This document shows positions 1 through 13,100 of a DNA stretch of 64,000 nt, piece by piece; positions within the stretch are counted from its first letter, which is position 1; the number at the start of each line of letters is the position of its first letter. The position numbers were made by a program, and so were the translations under genes. The notes under the pieces are model-generated. The model was not told where the DNA came from. It did not search any database and saw nothing but the letters and a program-made list of their open reading frames with translations. Source of the DNA: Gavia stellata (Eukaryota > Chordata > Aves > Gaviiformes > Gaviidae); assembly GCF_030936135.1 (NCBI RefSeq), contig NC_082637.1, positions 13,777,001 to 13,841,000 of the forward strand. The letters run 5' to 3'.

Positions 1-2329
1 GTGAAATAACATTGCCTTTTTAGACAATAAAGCAGAGAAAATAAAGACTAGTTGTGTATCATTCTGCACCTTGATATATTGAATTTGACCTCTACATGCA
101 TATGCTCTTAATTTTCTATTCAGCCTTTGTAATCTGACCTAGTTTCCACCTTTTATGTGACTCTGTTTCTTGGGTCAATCTTCAGTTTCCTTCATCACTG
201 AAGAACTCATGATTTAGGCGAGTTGGTCTTTTATTCAACCGCCTCTCTTTTGCTAGAGAGTAATTTGTGTAGGTGCCCTTCATATTGTTCCTTTAAGACC
301 CTGCCAACTTTCTTTAGTTGCAGTTATGAAAGAATTCTTCTATCTAAACATGAAAACAACGTAATAGCCTGTCTGGTCCTTCAGCTCTCTGCAAGGAAAA
401 AATCTTGGTGGGCGCTCTCATTCAAATACTGGTACAGTATCTTTCCACAAAACTATTATAGAAAATACCTTTAAGGAAAAGTAGGTTTTAAGACATGAAA
501 TTTTAAAGCTGTAAAAGAAAATAGATCACCTCTGAGATATGGTATATAGTTGTACGTAAATGAGAATCCTTTCTGAAAAGCTTTGGCAGGGAAATGAAAT
601 TACAGAGATGTACTTTTCCTTTCTTTAAAGAGATGAGCTGCCAAAATTCTCATTTTTGTAAAGAAAAACAGTTTTAAGTGGTTTCAAAGAAGAGGCTGGT
701 GGCCCTTTTAGTTAAAGAACCCAAGTAAAGATGAGAAAACAGCATAGAATCCAAGTATAGAAGAGGAACAGTATCATTAAAGCAGAGTAGTTTTCTTCCA
801 TGCAGTCAGACAGCCAAGCAAAGGGCATGTCTACAATACTAGATGCTGACCATCACATGTCCACCTGACCTAGAAAGTGGATGGACCACACATGAACAAA
901 AAGTAGTGTAGTAACATCATTGTGACACCGAGTTTGAGTTATTAGGCCCCACTTCTCTGCAGGGCCTGTTAACTTCAGCTCAGGATGATGCTTGCAGTTT
1001 TGATGTCTGCTATCCTTTACTGGCCAGTTCAGTGATGACTTCCCTTATTCCACCTAAATACCTTTGCTGGTGCCAAGTCGCATTTTGCCGTATACTTAAG
1101 CAATATTCCCTCATTTCAATGGTGACGTTTCCAATTTCTGACTGTTTCTTGTCTGATAATTGTGCTCTGATATCTCCTTCTTTGGCAATATGTTTTTTTT
1201 ACCTCTGGTCTCTTACACAACTCTCTATTCTTACCCCATTGCTTTTTAGGACTCTTCATTGGACTTTGCATGATTTTCTCCTTTGGTTAATTTCTAAAGA
1301 CTCAGTTCTTCTAGACCTCTTTCTACCACAAGTTCTGGCTCTCAAACATCATCTACAGCTCTATGTTTGGCTGTAACTTAATAAAAAAGTTCGTATTAAA
1401 CAAAATTTGGCATTTTAAAAATGCAATTTGCTACATTTAGGAACAATGTGTATTTCTGAAATTCTCTAATGAATATAACTGAACAAATTAATATGCTACT
1501 GAAAGTGATTTTAAGAGAAGAAATATTGTCTAATTACTAATCAGAATTGCAAAAAGTAGCTGATTGTACCACAGTGCTTTGGGATTAAAACCATAAAAAT
1601 ATTGCAGCATCTGTAAGCAAGGTTTAAAAATATGATCCATCAATTTTTTTTTTTTTACAAAATGTTTAATTACAATAATAATAGGCCATAAATATAATAC
1701 AACATGTGAATCATGCCGTAACAACTCACGTCGCTCAAAATATAAAGGAGTAAGATACAGATCTAGTCAATCTCTCCAAGCATGTTATTTCCTTATTTAC
1801 CACCAATGTAATATAGTACAGTTTTGTTTTACTAGGGCTAGTTTCATGCCAACTAAAACTTCAGTATGATTGATCACACTTGATGTATGTTATATATCTG
1901 CATTGTGTTTGCAAGGTTATAGCTTTGAAATGGCAAAAAAGGCCAATGTCTTTAATAGTGTTTGGAGTGTTTTATCTCAAATATCTGAATCAAGATTATA
2001 TTTCTGTTATGAAAACATGCTTTATATTCAGCAAGTATATGTTGTTTTTCTTCCTCCCACTCCCCAAATGCATTAGTTACTGTTAGCAGATAAGTGTAGT
2101 TTATCTGAGTTAGACAGATGACCATTTCTTGACTGGTATTATAACAAAGTGAAGATTACTTATAACAATATTCTGACACTTAAGGTGAGTATATAAATAT
2201 ATTCTTTCTATTTTTTTTCAAAAATAAAAAACTATTCTTACCCAGAGGAAGGACAGCTGAAGTAAACGACTGCTGAAGCAATTAGGAAGCAGAGATGCAT
2301 TTCTTTTTATAAAGACAGAGAAATCTAGA
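1..2329. other. Intergenic, nothing recognised
   Basis: This is AT-rich DNA with short chance ORFs only (the longest is 114 codons at 1032-1376, with no similarity I recognise). A T12-13 run lies near 1640-1658. Confidence 0.6.
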
Positions 2330-2612
2330 TAGACCGGAGCATTGGGCAATCATCAATGCAATGAAATTTTACAAGAACAAATGCCAGATTTTGCACCTGG
2401 GATGGAGTAATGCTGGGCACAAGTATAGATTGGGAGAGGAGTGGCTGGAGAGCAGCCCTGCAGAAAGGGATCTGAGGGTGCTGGTCGAAGCAGGCTCAAT
2501 GGGAGTCAGCAGTGTGCCCTGGCAGCCAAGAGGGCAAACGGCATCCTGGGGTGCATCAAGCACCGCATAACCAGTCGGTCAAAAGAGGCGATTATCCCGC
2601 TGCATTCAGCAT

Positions 2613-3080
2613 TGCGGTGCCGGGTGCAAGGGGATTTCTCCACAAAGCTTGCACACCGGGTTAAAATCATGACAGGTATTTAAAACAGTTAACAAAGTTA
2701 GTTACGCTGACTGGTTCTACCCCTTAATTAACTATTGGTTAATACTTTTCTTACTTCATCTTAAAGTTACAGTTCTCTTTTAATTCACCACGTATGCTCA
2801 GAGAGTAGGGGGCTTAATTGGGTTGGGGCTTTTCTAGCTAGGAGGTGTGTTTTTTAGTATTAAAATGAGATTATAATGAGACAAGTTAACTCTAGGGCAC
2901 TATTTTGGCAGTCCCTTCTATTTTTCTATGATTCGTCCTTGTGCTAATCATTATTGCTAGTTAGCAGAGAGTCAGTGGAGACAGTCTTTATCTCTAAGTG
3001 CCAGGCACAGTTCTTACAAAGTATCTTCTTTACATTCTTCTTTCTTACTTTTAACCCTTGTTTTTCAAGATGCCCTGTAA
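2613..3080. mobile_element. About 470-bp insertion inside the CR1, unclassified (possibly a degenerate solo LTR)
   Basis: This AT-rich block interrupts CR1 ORF2. Similar hexamers flank it: CAGCAT at 2607-2612 and CAGCAC at 3081-3086, as expected of a target-site duplication. The size suits a solo LTR, but no clear TG...CA ends or AATAAA were found, so the class is open. Confidence 0.4.
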
Positions 3081-3561
3081 CAGCACTGTGTGCAGTTCTG
3101 GGCCCCAAAATTTAAGAAAGATGTGAAGGTCCTTGAATGCGTCCAGAGAGGGGCAACAAAGCTGGTGAGAGGGCTGGAAGGAATGTTCTATGAGGAGTGG
3201 TTGAGGGCTCTGGGCTCGTCTAATTTGGAGAAAAGGAGACTGAGGGGCAACCTCATTGCTCTCTACAGCTTCCTGAGGAGGGGAAGTGGAGAGTGAAGTG
3301 GTATCCAGTGATAGGAAGTGTGGGAATGGTTCAACGCTGCACCAGGGGAAGTTCAGACTTGACATGAGGAAGCATTTCTTTACGCAGAGGGCGGTCAAAC
3401 ACTGGAACAGGCTTCCTAGAGAGGTGGTCAATGCCCCAACCCTGTCAGTGTTTCAGAGGCATTTGGACAATGCCCTTAATATCATGCTTTAACTTTTCGT
3501 CAGCCCTGAATTGGTCAGGCAGTTGGACTAGGTGATCATTGTAGGTCCCTTCCAACTGAAC

Positions 3562-3595
3562 TATTCTATTCTATTCTATTTTATTCTATTCCATA
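3562..3595 (+). repeat. (ATTCT)n microsatellite at CR1 tail
   Basis: Pentanucleotide repeats grown from the CR1 3' tail. The same variant ends the tail at 22385-22406. Confidence 0.85.
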
Positions 3596-4374
3596 AAAAA
3601 ATACTAGCAGCTAATTGTCCAGAGTTGCTCACAGCTGGAGTTTCAATCCCATTGTTATTGTGTGGCTCAAACGTATTGATGTTTGTGACAACCTTAGGAT
3701 AAAACATTAACCCATACCTTCTCAGAATAGCAATGACAGATGCTTGATAACTACTATATGTAAACATATAGACAGAACTTTTTAAATGTCTTGGAAGGAT
3801 GGGGGTATGACCCTGACCCCAACAATCCATGTACGTTTTTATGTTGACAGTGCTCGTTTCAGTGCCTTTCATCACAACCTACACTACTTGTTTCCTCCCC
3901 TCTGATGCCACTTCAGTTACATCTGCTTATTTATTCTGCAGGATCTATTGTGAACTGGATCTAGAAACTGGTCAACCTGAAACAACTTGCAAATTTCATC
4001 AGACCTTCCACAAAATAAGAGTTTGTTAGTTGCTTGCTTCAGTTCACAGTCTCACTCCACAGTCAATTGTGTCAAAACAAGAGAGAGGCAATGCACTCTG
4101 ACTTGAAATGAGGGGGGGCTTTTCTTAATCTATGAAGAATGACTAAAGAAAGTGTAATTTAATGTAGGGAAGTAAAGACTGAATGAAAACATTCTATATC
4201 TTCAAATATTGAAAAATAGAAAGGTCTTACACCAGTGCTGCTGTTGAATGTGGAACTTTACCCTAAGAATCACTGCAAAATACGGTCAGAAACAGCCCTA
4301 GAACAGCATCTGCTCTATCTCCAATAGCAAAGTGCTTTCTCATTCCTGAAAGACATTTTTGTAACTTAGTCTTA
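3596..4374. other. Intergenic, nothing recognised
   Basis: AT-rich spacer between two CR1 elements. No exon or repeat family was recognised. Confidence 0.55.
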
Positions 4375-6365
4375 ATGATTCAGTGATGGATTTCCACAGT
4401 CTGCCAAGAAACCTAGAAATCTTAAAAAAAATCTGCCTTCTCCTTAACCTCTCCTAAACTCTTACATGATTCCTAATCTCTCACCTGAATCTCCTGGTCT
4501 GTGATTTGGAACTATTTCTGTTTGCTCTATGTATCACAGACAGAGAACAGATTAACCTGTTTCTTTTTGCAGTGGCTCTTGAGTATTTGAAAATTCTTAT
4601 CATATCCCTGTATTCTCATCCTCCTATCTTATCTTCTCAAGATTAAAGATTTCAATTTTTTCCCTTGCCATAGATGTCTCTGAATTTCTGAGAGAGCTTT
4701 CTGCTTTCTCTTAGATTCTCTGAAATTATTCTACCTCTTCTTGTAGCAAAATATCCCCAAAATGAATTAAGTACTTCAATTCAGTCATTACTATTACTGA
4801 AGAGTACAAGGAAAAATACACATCTTACAAACTGTATTCCTCTTTATAGCCGACATAATGCTTGCCCTTCTCACGAATGAGTAAACGAGGAAGTAGCCGT
4901 ATGTCTAACTCAGATAAAATATGTTTATCTGCAAAGAATAACTGAAACATATGCCAAACCAGAAAGTCTTCCTTTTGCAAACAAAGCATGGTTTCAATGT
5001 GCAAACAGGTTTCATATTCAGACACTTGAAGTGAAATACATCAAACAGTATTCAACAGGCTTAACTCTTGCTCAGCTTGTGATCTGCTGTATTCTATGTA
5101 TCCTTTTATTTTTTCAGAATCAGTATTTAGTTTTTCCCCATCCTATCACTGTGTGGTTATTTTTTCCTACCTACATTCATAAGTTCCCATCCTTTCTTGT
5201 GTTGTCTCCTACTTTTTTGTAACATTATTTCAATTTTGAAAGGCTATTTTGGATTATCTGCCATTGCAGCTCCACCACACGAATTTTCTTTCATTTGTTT
5301 ACTTACTATGCTGATGTTTAAGGATGTTAATAAAAATCTTGACTAGTACTGGATACAGGACAGACGCATATAGAACTCCACTTGACACAGACTTTTGATG
5401 CTGAACCATTGGTAATTACCTCTGGTTTGATTTTCCAACTAGTTTTGTTTTCACCCTAACATAAATTCACCTTGACCATGTTTGATCATGTTGACCATGG
5501 GTGTTGGTCGACAGCCGGCTGAAGATGAGCCAGCAGTGTGCCCAGGTGGCCAAGAAGGCCAACGGCATCCTGGCCTGTATCAGAAATAGTGTGGCAGCAG
5601 GAGTAGGGAGGTGATCGTGCCCCTGTACTCGACACTGGTGAGGCTGCACCTCGAATACTGTGTTCAGTTTTGGGCCCCTCACTACAAGAAGGACATTGAG
5701 GTGCTGGAGCGTGTCCAGAGAAGGGCGACGAAGCTGGTGAGGGGTCTGGAGCACAAGTCTGATGAGGAGTGGCTGAGGGAGCTGGGGTTGTTCAGTCTGG
5801 AGAAGAGGAGGCTGAGGGGAGACCTTATCACTCTCTACAACTACCTGAAAGGGGGTTGCAGAGAGGTGGGTGTTGGCCTCTTCTCCCAAGTGACGAGTGA
5901 CAGGACTAGAGGAAATGGCCTCAAGTTGCGCCAGGGGAGGTTCAGACTGGATATTAGGAAAAATTTCTTTACTGAGAGAGTGGTGACACACTGGAATAAA
6001 CTGCCCAGGGAAGCAGTGGAGTCACCCTCCCTGGAGGTATTCAAGGAACATGTGGACGTGGCATTATGGCACATTGCTTAATGGGCATGGTGGTGGGTTT
6101 TTTTGGTTGATGGTTGGACTTGATCTTACAGGTCTCTTCCAACCTTAGTGATTCTGTGATTCTGTGATTCCCTGCTAGCTCGTGAGAATGGCATTTGATA
6201 CAGCACTGAAAGCCTTACTAAAATCAAGTTATCTAATATTTAGTGTTTCTTTATCTATGAGGTGTGCTATCCTCTCAGAGCAAAAGAGATACACTGCTTT
6301 GACATCATTTTTTTCTGACAGAGCTGTTAGGTTACTTATCTGCTTGCTCCCTCTTGATGTTTATA
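4375..6365 (-). mobile_element. Ancient CR1-type LINE relic, minus strand, interrupted by a younger CR1
   Basis: Read on the minus strand, three collinear pieces of ORF2 appear in the correct order. 6365-6172 carries reverse-transcriptase motif A (LDFSKAF, codons about 6227-6207). 5460-5300 carries the motif B region (SVSSGV...VLYPVL, about 5394-5352). 4850-4375 carries the thumb and 3' part (for example NLEKIR-like codons around 4640, equivalent to the SLEKRRL block). Many substitutions and indels indicate great age, in line with CR1 copies shared by birds and reptiles. The intact younger CR1 at 5500-6171 splits it. Confidence 0.75.
5500..6171 (+). mobile_element. CR1 LINE, 5'-truncated, nested in an older CR1
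   Basis: An open frame at 5611-6081 (156 codons) is the ORF2 carboxyl end: [19 protein letters not shown], then [34 protein letters not shown], and [18 protein letters not shown]. The frame stays open to its normal stop, so the copy is fairly young, but it lacks the endonuclease and catalytic reverse transcriptase. The tail is (ATTCTGTG)n at 6148-6170. It is the same subfamily as the minus-strand copy at 48231-48562. Confidence 0.93.
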
Positions 6366-8861
6366 GGTAAGTAGTTTGATTATATTGTTCTATTTCTCTT
6401 TTTCAAAATTGAACAGATTCCACTAGCTCTCCCTTTTGGTATTAACTGCATTCAGCAGCTCACTGAAACTGACTTGTTCAGTGAAAGCTAATTAAAATCT
6501 TTGGCCTTTCCACTTTTTAGAGAACTAAAATTCTCTCGGTGTTTCTCTTACTTCTCTTGGTGTACCAGAGAGATATTTCACATTTGCCAAAGTGTTCCTT
6601 TTCAGTCACATCTCATTTCATGTCTTGTGCTTGGGAAAGCTGATGATCTTGAATTATAAGAAAACCAAGAGCCTATGCTGTTAGTAAGTTGAGGAAGATT
6701 CATTCCTATTCAAAGGCTTTAAACAGGGACTAAACCCAGGAAGATGAATGTGCTGTATTAAACTTGTCCCCTGAGGGAAAGGATAAGCAGGGCATGGAAG
6801 GATCTCTGTAAGGAAAAGAAATATATTCTACAGTAAAATGTGAAACAGACTCTCCCGGCAATATCTACTATAGTAAACAAAATAAGGTCATGGCACAAGC
6901 TCAAGCACTAGTATGCATCTGTCCATACTATTTAACAGTTAGCACACTCCTGGTCCAGTTTCAGCCTGTTCAAATCAGCACTCTTCCAGAGGGTGCACTG
7001 GAGCATTTGGGAAGTAGCATGGACCAGTTACTGTTCCCTACAGGGAGTATGGGACAAGGCCATACTATTTCGGAGGAAACAGAGTTTAACAATATGGATT
7101 TGGGATGTGTGGTGCCACATGTTCTTAGTGCTGCAGAATTGTCCCTGGCTCATTTTATATATTGGTATAGACACAGCCACTAATCTTTGTCTAAATAATC
7201 AGTGGTTTCCTTTATTTCGAGTACTCCAAGTGTTCTGGATTTGTCTGAATTTGTCCCTGGTTTATACAATTCTCAAACAACAACTTACAGTTTATGTGGG
7301 CTGTTGTTCTTTACGCTGTATAACCTCTGCATTGGAGGAGTGTGTAGTTAATATAATAGTATACTGTATTTAAGGTGATACCTGTTTTCCTTTAGTCTTT
7401 TGTTAGGCTAACCCCCTGTGAAATATTACATATTAATTTTCAGAGCTGAAGTCTGCTAATTTGGAATCGGATGGTTTTATTTCGCTGTATTCCTTTCATC
7501 AAAAGATATCTGAGTAGTCAAAATCCTTCACTATCACTATCAGTGGCAGGTCATTCTGTTAGTTGCTCATTTAAAGCTTTGTTTTCTTAATCTTTTTAGG
7601 TTAATTGTGTTTACTAGGCCCTCACCATGATAACTGTCTATGTTCTTGTCCCCTTAAAAATTATCCCAAAATTTCAGTATGTTTGTCTGCCACTGTATTA
7701 CAGACTCCAAACCAAGTATCCAAGCAAACATCACTGAGACTTTCCTATATCTATTCATATAGTCAGTACAGAAAGTACAATCAGCCTGTTTTGAATTGAT
7801 ATAGCAGAGAATCAGTAGGATAATATGTGTTACTATAAATCAATGTAGCTTCTTTGTGAAGGACAAAGGGTGGGAAAAAGGAGATGGTGTTTGCTTGGAC
7901 ATTGGAAACAATGCAATCATCAGCTATATACATTTGGAGGAAATGATCTGAAGTGTGAGTTGGAAGAGCATTCTTAGGAAACAAGAATTTTACACGTGAA
8001 CAACAGTGAAACAGGAGCATATTAGTTTGGAATGCAACAACAGATAGAAACACGCTTTCTGAAGTGACAGAAAGGAAGGCAGCCTCAGCATGCAAGGACT
8101 AATGAATTCTGTTCATTCAAAATCTACCTTACTGAAAGCTTCCAGCAGCTTGTCATAGAACATTCTCAAGCCCTGAAGCTCACTGCAATGGAAGGCTGTG
8201 AGACAGAGGCAGCAGCCCCAGATGAAAGAAAAACAAATTAAAATTAAAATGCAGTGGTGTAGGTGCTAAGGAGAAATTGTCTAAATACAAAAGAGCAAAG
8301 AATGTAAGGACCAGAGACAACCCAAGAAGTCTCCGCTGTGGTAAAAGAGAAGGCCTAACTGAGTAATGCAGCAAAATCCCAATGGTTTTAAAATATTTTT
8401 AGTAGAAAAAAAACCATAAAAGCACATTATATATGTATAACAATATATACAGCTGGAGGAGAATTTCCCTAAATAAACAGTAGTTTCAAAACCATAAGCA
8501 AGAAACAGCTAGAATAGCAAAAATACAAAAAGGAAAGGACTCTGATCCACATCTCTCAGTTAACCTCTCAATTAATTGTATGTTGCCCGCTTGCCCCATT
8601 AACTCTTCAGCACAGAGATTTCTGTTTCTGTGTGTCTAAAAAATTAATAAACTACATCAGTAAATTACACTTTTATGTTTTTAAAGTGGTTGTCGATGCT
8701 GTGATGGAATCCTGCAGCTCTTGAACTGGAAAAACTACCATTTTTCAAGTTGTAGTTATTTTCTGTTACAGATCTGCCAAAATGATTGGCCTAGAAATGA
8801 ATTATTTTACAGAAATATTCTCTGTAAGCTGATAGATATCTTAAAGTATGTGTAAGAAAGA
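6366..8861. other. Intergenic, nothing firmly recognised
   Basis: The largest chance ORF is 7,605-adjacent and under 130 codons, with no known similarity. The first part may hold further degraded CR1 continuing from 6365, but I cannot show it. Confidence 0.5.
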
Positions 8862-10127
8862 CGCCAGCACAGCTTCACCAAGGGCAAGTCTTGCCTGACC
8901 AACCTAGTGGCCTTCTATGATGGAGTGACTACATCAGTGGACAGGGGAAGAGCTGTGGAAGTCATGTATCTGGACTTCTGTAAGGCCTTTGACATGGTCC
9001 CCCACAAACATCCTTCTCTCTAAATTGGAGAGCTATGGATTTGATGGGTGGACTGTTCAGTGGATGAGGAATTGGTTGGATGGTCGCATCCAGAGGGTAG
9101 TGGTCAATGGCTCAATGTCCGGATGGAGATCAGTGATGAGTGGTGTCCCTCAGGGGTCCGTACTGGGACCAGTACTGCTCATCCTATCTCCAACAATGAC
9201 ATAGACAGTGGGATCAAGTGCACCCTCAGCAAGTTTGCAGATGGCACCAAGCTGTGTGGTGCAGTTGACACGTCTGAGGGATGCGATACCATCCAGACGG
9301 ACCTAGACAAGCTCAAGAAGTGGGCTCATGTGAACCTCATGAGGTTCAGCAAGGCCAAGGGCAAGGTCCTGCACCTGGGTCAGGGCAACTCCCCTGGTAT
9401 CAATACAGGCTGGGGGATGAAGGGATTCAGAGCAGCCCTGCTGAGAAGGACTTGGGGGTACTGGTGGATGAAAAGCTGGACATGAGCCTGCAACGTGCGC
9501 TCGCAGCCCAGAAACCCAACCATATCCTGGCTGCATCAAAAGAAGGGTGGCCAGCAGGTCGAGGGAGGTGGTTCTGCCCCTCTGCTCCACTCTGGTGAGA
9601 CCCCACCTGGAGTACTGCATCCAGCTCTGGAGTCCTCAGCACAGGAGAGATGTGGATCTGTTGGAGTGGGTCCAGAGGAGGGCCACAAAAACGATCAGAG
9701 GGCTGGAGCACCTCTCCTCTGAGGACAGGCTGAGAGTTGGGGTTGTTCAGCCTGGAGAAGAGAAGGTTCCAGTAAGACCTTATTGTGGCCTTTCAATACT
9801 TCAAGATGGCTTACAAGAAAGATGGGGACAGACTTTTTAGCAGGGCCTGTAGTGACAGGTCAAGGGGTAATGGTTTTAAACTGAAAGAGGGTAGATTTAG
9901 ACTAGATATAAGGAAGAAGTTTTATATGATGAAGGTGGCAAAACACTGGAAGAGCAACGTTGCCCAGGGAGGTGGTAGCTGCCCCATCCCTGGAAACATT
10001 CAAGGTCAGGTTGGATGGGGCTCTGAGCAACCTGATCTAGTTGAAGATGTCCCTGCTTATTGCAGGGGGGTTTGGATTAGATGACCTTTAAAGGTCCCTT
10101 TCAACCCAAAGTATTCTATGATTCTAA
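8862..10127 (+). mobile_element. CR1 LINE, 5'-truncated, ORF2 from the reverse transcriptase to the 3' tail
   Basis: It starts within ORF2 at a [23 protein letters not shown] stretch. Motif A ([14 protein letters not shown]) follows near 8967-9008 and motif B ([12 protein letters not shown]) near 9138-9173. Next come the catalytic box, which reads FADG instead of FADD (9234-9245), LNLMRF-like and [12 protein letters not shown] sequences, [19 protein letters not shown] (about 9670-9726), [19 protein letters not shown] (about 9868-9924) and the tail AAAGGTCCC...CTATGATTCTA. Several frameshifts separate these pieces. The copy is inactive. Confidence 0.93.
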
Positions 10128-13100
10128 GAATAAACAAGTATTTTACTTTTGTAAGTAGATATTATGACTAGTAAACTGTAAGTGGTGTTTTATACAACGT
10201 CAAAGCTGCATATGCTAAGAAACTATGATGATCTGTAAGACATGATACTTTACTGTCTGTTGTTTTCCATATTTCAGCAATGTAACCTTTCTAGCTGTCC
10301 AAATGGTTGTTCTGTAAAATGGAGCTAAACAATTAGAGGGCAGCAGAGAAAAGTGTGTGAATTTTAAGAGTGTCACTGTTTGTTTTTGTTTTTTTCCTGT
10401 AAGCTCAGGCAAAGTCTCTCCATTTGTAAAGCTGCAGAGGTGGGGGTGGAGAAGAAGGAACTATTCCTTGAGTCTAATGTTCATTACTGCTATCTGTCAT
10501 ATTTTCTGCATGCTAAAGGAATGGGATTAAGGGAATACCCTCAGATTATAAAGTACTCTAATACGATTGAACTAACAATCTGATTACAGAATGAGCTGTG
10601 CGGTGCTCAAGAAACACACAGTGAAAACAGTATGCATGCAAACATGCACATACATGTATATCATCATAAAAAAACTTTGCATCACAGTACTTCTGATCTT
10701 ATTAACAATTTAAGGATCATTGTATTACTACTACATCCTTATTACCCCGTAAAAATTCTTTGTGTTTGAAAAACATAGCACACTGTTCATTGGATAAAGA
10801 AAGACTGATTAATCCCATCTAATTTTAGTCATGTAACACACACATATAGATTATAAACACGCTTTTCAACAGTAAAATGGACAAAATGTTAAAAGGAGCT
10901 GAGCCATCCCCAGCTTCCTTTAAAATCATTCCAAGCACCAAAACAATATTCTAGGAAAGACTTGATTATTTACATTTATTTAAAGAAAATCTGATTAATT
11001 GCTCTAAGAAAAACATACTTTCCTGAATAGCCTACTTATTAGTTATGCACCCTGTTAGTGTATTAATTAAAATAACAGGAATGGCTGTGGCAAATGCTAA
11101 ATGTGTAATATATGCAAAGATGTTCGTCAGCCTATTAACAGCTGCAGTGTTGATATAATTGGTATCTGGACTTCTTTACCTACATCATTGTGTCTCTAAG
11201 AGCTGAATTTTATGGTATTTTGTAAAAGGCAAAATATTTGGGATTGGATTTTGCTTTGGCTCTTTATGATTTATTGAGGAATTCAGAAGTTCTTCTTTTC
11301 TTCCAGCTTAATGTTAAAGGTAAAATCGCAGGGTGTCTCAAATAACACTTGGAAATTATAATAGCACATGAGACAAAGCAATGAAAGTCAGGGAATTGAA
11401 AGAAATTTTATTTGCCTTTTGACATTATGAGAGCTGGTGGTTTTTAAAGAATCCCAACCCCACATATTAACTGATGTATGCTATAAAACGTGTGATTTAA
11501 CACGTTATTAACTAATTAAGATGAACACCAGGGAGCTTTGGCTTCAATAAGATTACTTAAAAGGTTAAAGTCTTTCTCAGTGGAGTCAAAATTTTCAGTA
11601 AAGCCATCTTTGTTTGGATAACCACCCCCCACCCCATTCAAACAGAATATAAATAGTTGCCTGAGACTGATGTACGGTTTATTAAGGTAACTTCTTATTT
11701 CAGCTGAAAAACACAGAAATAGAAAAATGCCTTTAAAATTACTAATGCAGAGTCTAATCCAGATTGTGTATTAGAAGTCTTAACTGTTTTACCTTGTTGA
11801 AATAGAAAAGCATACAGAAAGATTATAGATCCAAGATCCTGAGATACACTCAACCCAAATGCCAAATAAAGAAATAAAAAGGGGAGTTTTCATTTTGGCT
11901 ATTCATTGTACTTTCTTCATTTGTAGTCTATTTTTACACTTTTATTTGGGTGTTCATTTGTTCATAAAATTCAAATACCTTAATATAGCCAAAATAAGAA
12001 TAATCATGCATATTAAATATACAGCACTATCAAAAGAAAAATAATAACAAAACCAAGAAATGAGTTGTATATGGATATTGGAGGAAGTTAGGTGACAGTT
12101 TCTACCTTAGTGAACAACTGTCACTAAGAGACAATTAATTATAGATAATTTAGTCCAAACCAAAAGCTGATTTTGCCACCTGGCCTGTTTTAGGCCAAGC
12201 AGCTGGCAGTTAGTAAAAGTAACCTAAACTGAACCCAAAATGTAACAAGACAATGAGCACCTGCCACAGTGATTTATGTCTTCTTAAACAAGATTGAAGG
12301 AGATAAAGAAAATAGCATAAAACGTCACGGAAGTACAACTGCTGAATTAAGTGAAAACATGACAAACAAGGAACTGGGAAAATTACTGAAAGTGACCAGA
12401 ACAATGAACTTGTGAACACTCAGAACAAAGAAAAGCTGAGTACTTCTGAGTTACATAATTTCCAAGCTCTCCAGACTCCCAGGACATTTAGAGAACAGAT
12501 GTAAGATCTTGTTAACAGGGATTATACATTACTGGTGAGTTTTGCATAGTTATATGTGCAGCCAGTAAACTTTGTCCATTATGTTATGGACAGTCTTTAG
12601 GTCACTGGCTGCTCAACTACCCAATCCCCAGAGTGACAGTTTGGACAATGGATTTCATATCCATGGGTGGGTTTGGTGGTTGAGTGAACCAAAGTAAGCT
12701 GTTTGGATTGAAAGACTGTGACCTTCCAGCTCTTACTGATCTCAAACCCCCTATTTAATGGGGCAATAAAGCTATTCTGTATGGTTAATATGTTAACATC
12801 CTTCAAAAATAACTCACTTTGCCTAGGAAGGAATGACCCAGAAACACCAATGTATGTGAATTCTTCCTTCAGAACTTTCTGCATAACAGTTTTCATTCAC
12901 ACTTGATTAGATGAAATGCTTTTTTGAAAAAGGAAATTGAGTTATGATCTTGGTACTTAAAAGAAAAAAAAAGACAGCTACTATCATCCAACCTTTCTCA
13001 GCCATTAATAAGCCATTAGCAGTTATTAATAATATCTCCAGAACATCATGATACATGCAATCATCTTCTCATTAACATACACTGGAGCTTGGATTTTAAG

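Larger units (their letters stand above)
2330..3595 (+). mobile_element. CR1 LINE, 5'-truncated, split by an insertion
   Basis: 2330-2612 matches CR1 ORF2 from the region reading LGWSNAGHKYRLGEEWLESSPAE (in the frame used at 2361). 3081-3595 resumes with [20 protein letters not shown], then the terminal HWNRLPREVV block (about 3400) and the 3' tail GGTCCCTTCCAACT. The tail ends in an (ATTCT)n repeat (about 3562-3595). The two halves are collinear with only about 15 bp missing between them, so this is one element interrupted later. Confidence 0.9.

Noticed and set aside
5467..6074. Minus-strand ORFs of 174 and 77 codons
   Set aside because: Antisense shadows of the CR1 ORF2 at 5611-6081.
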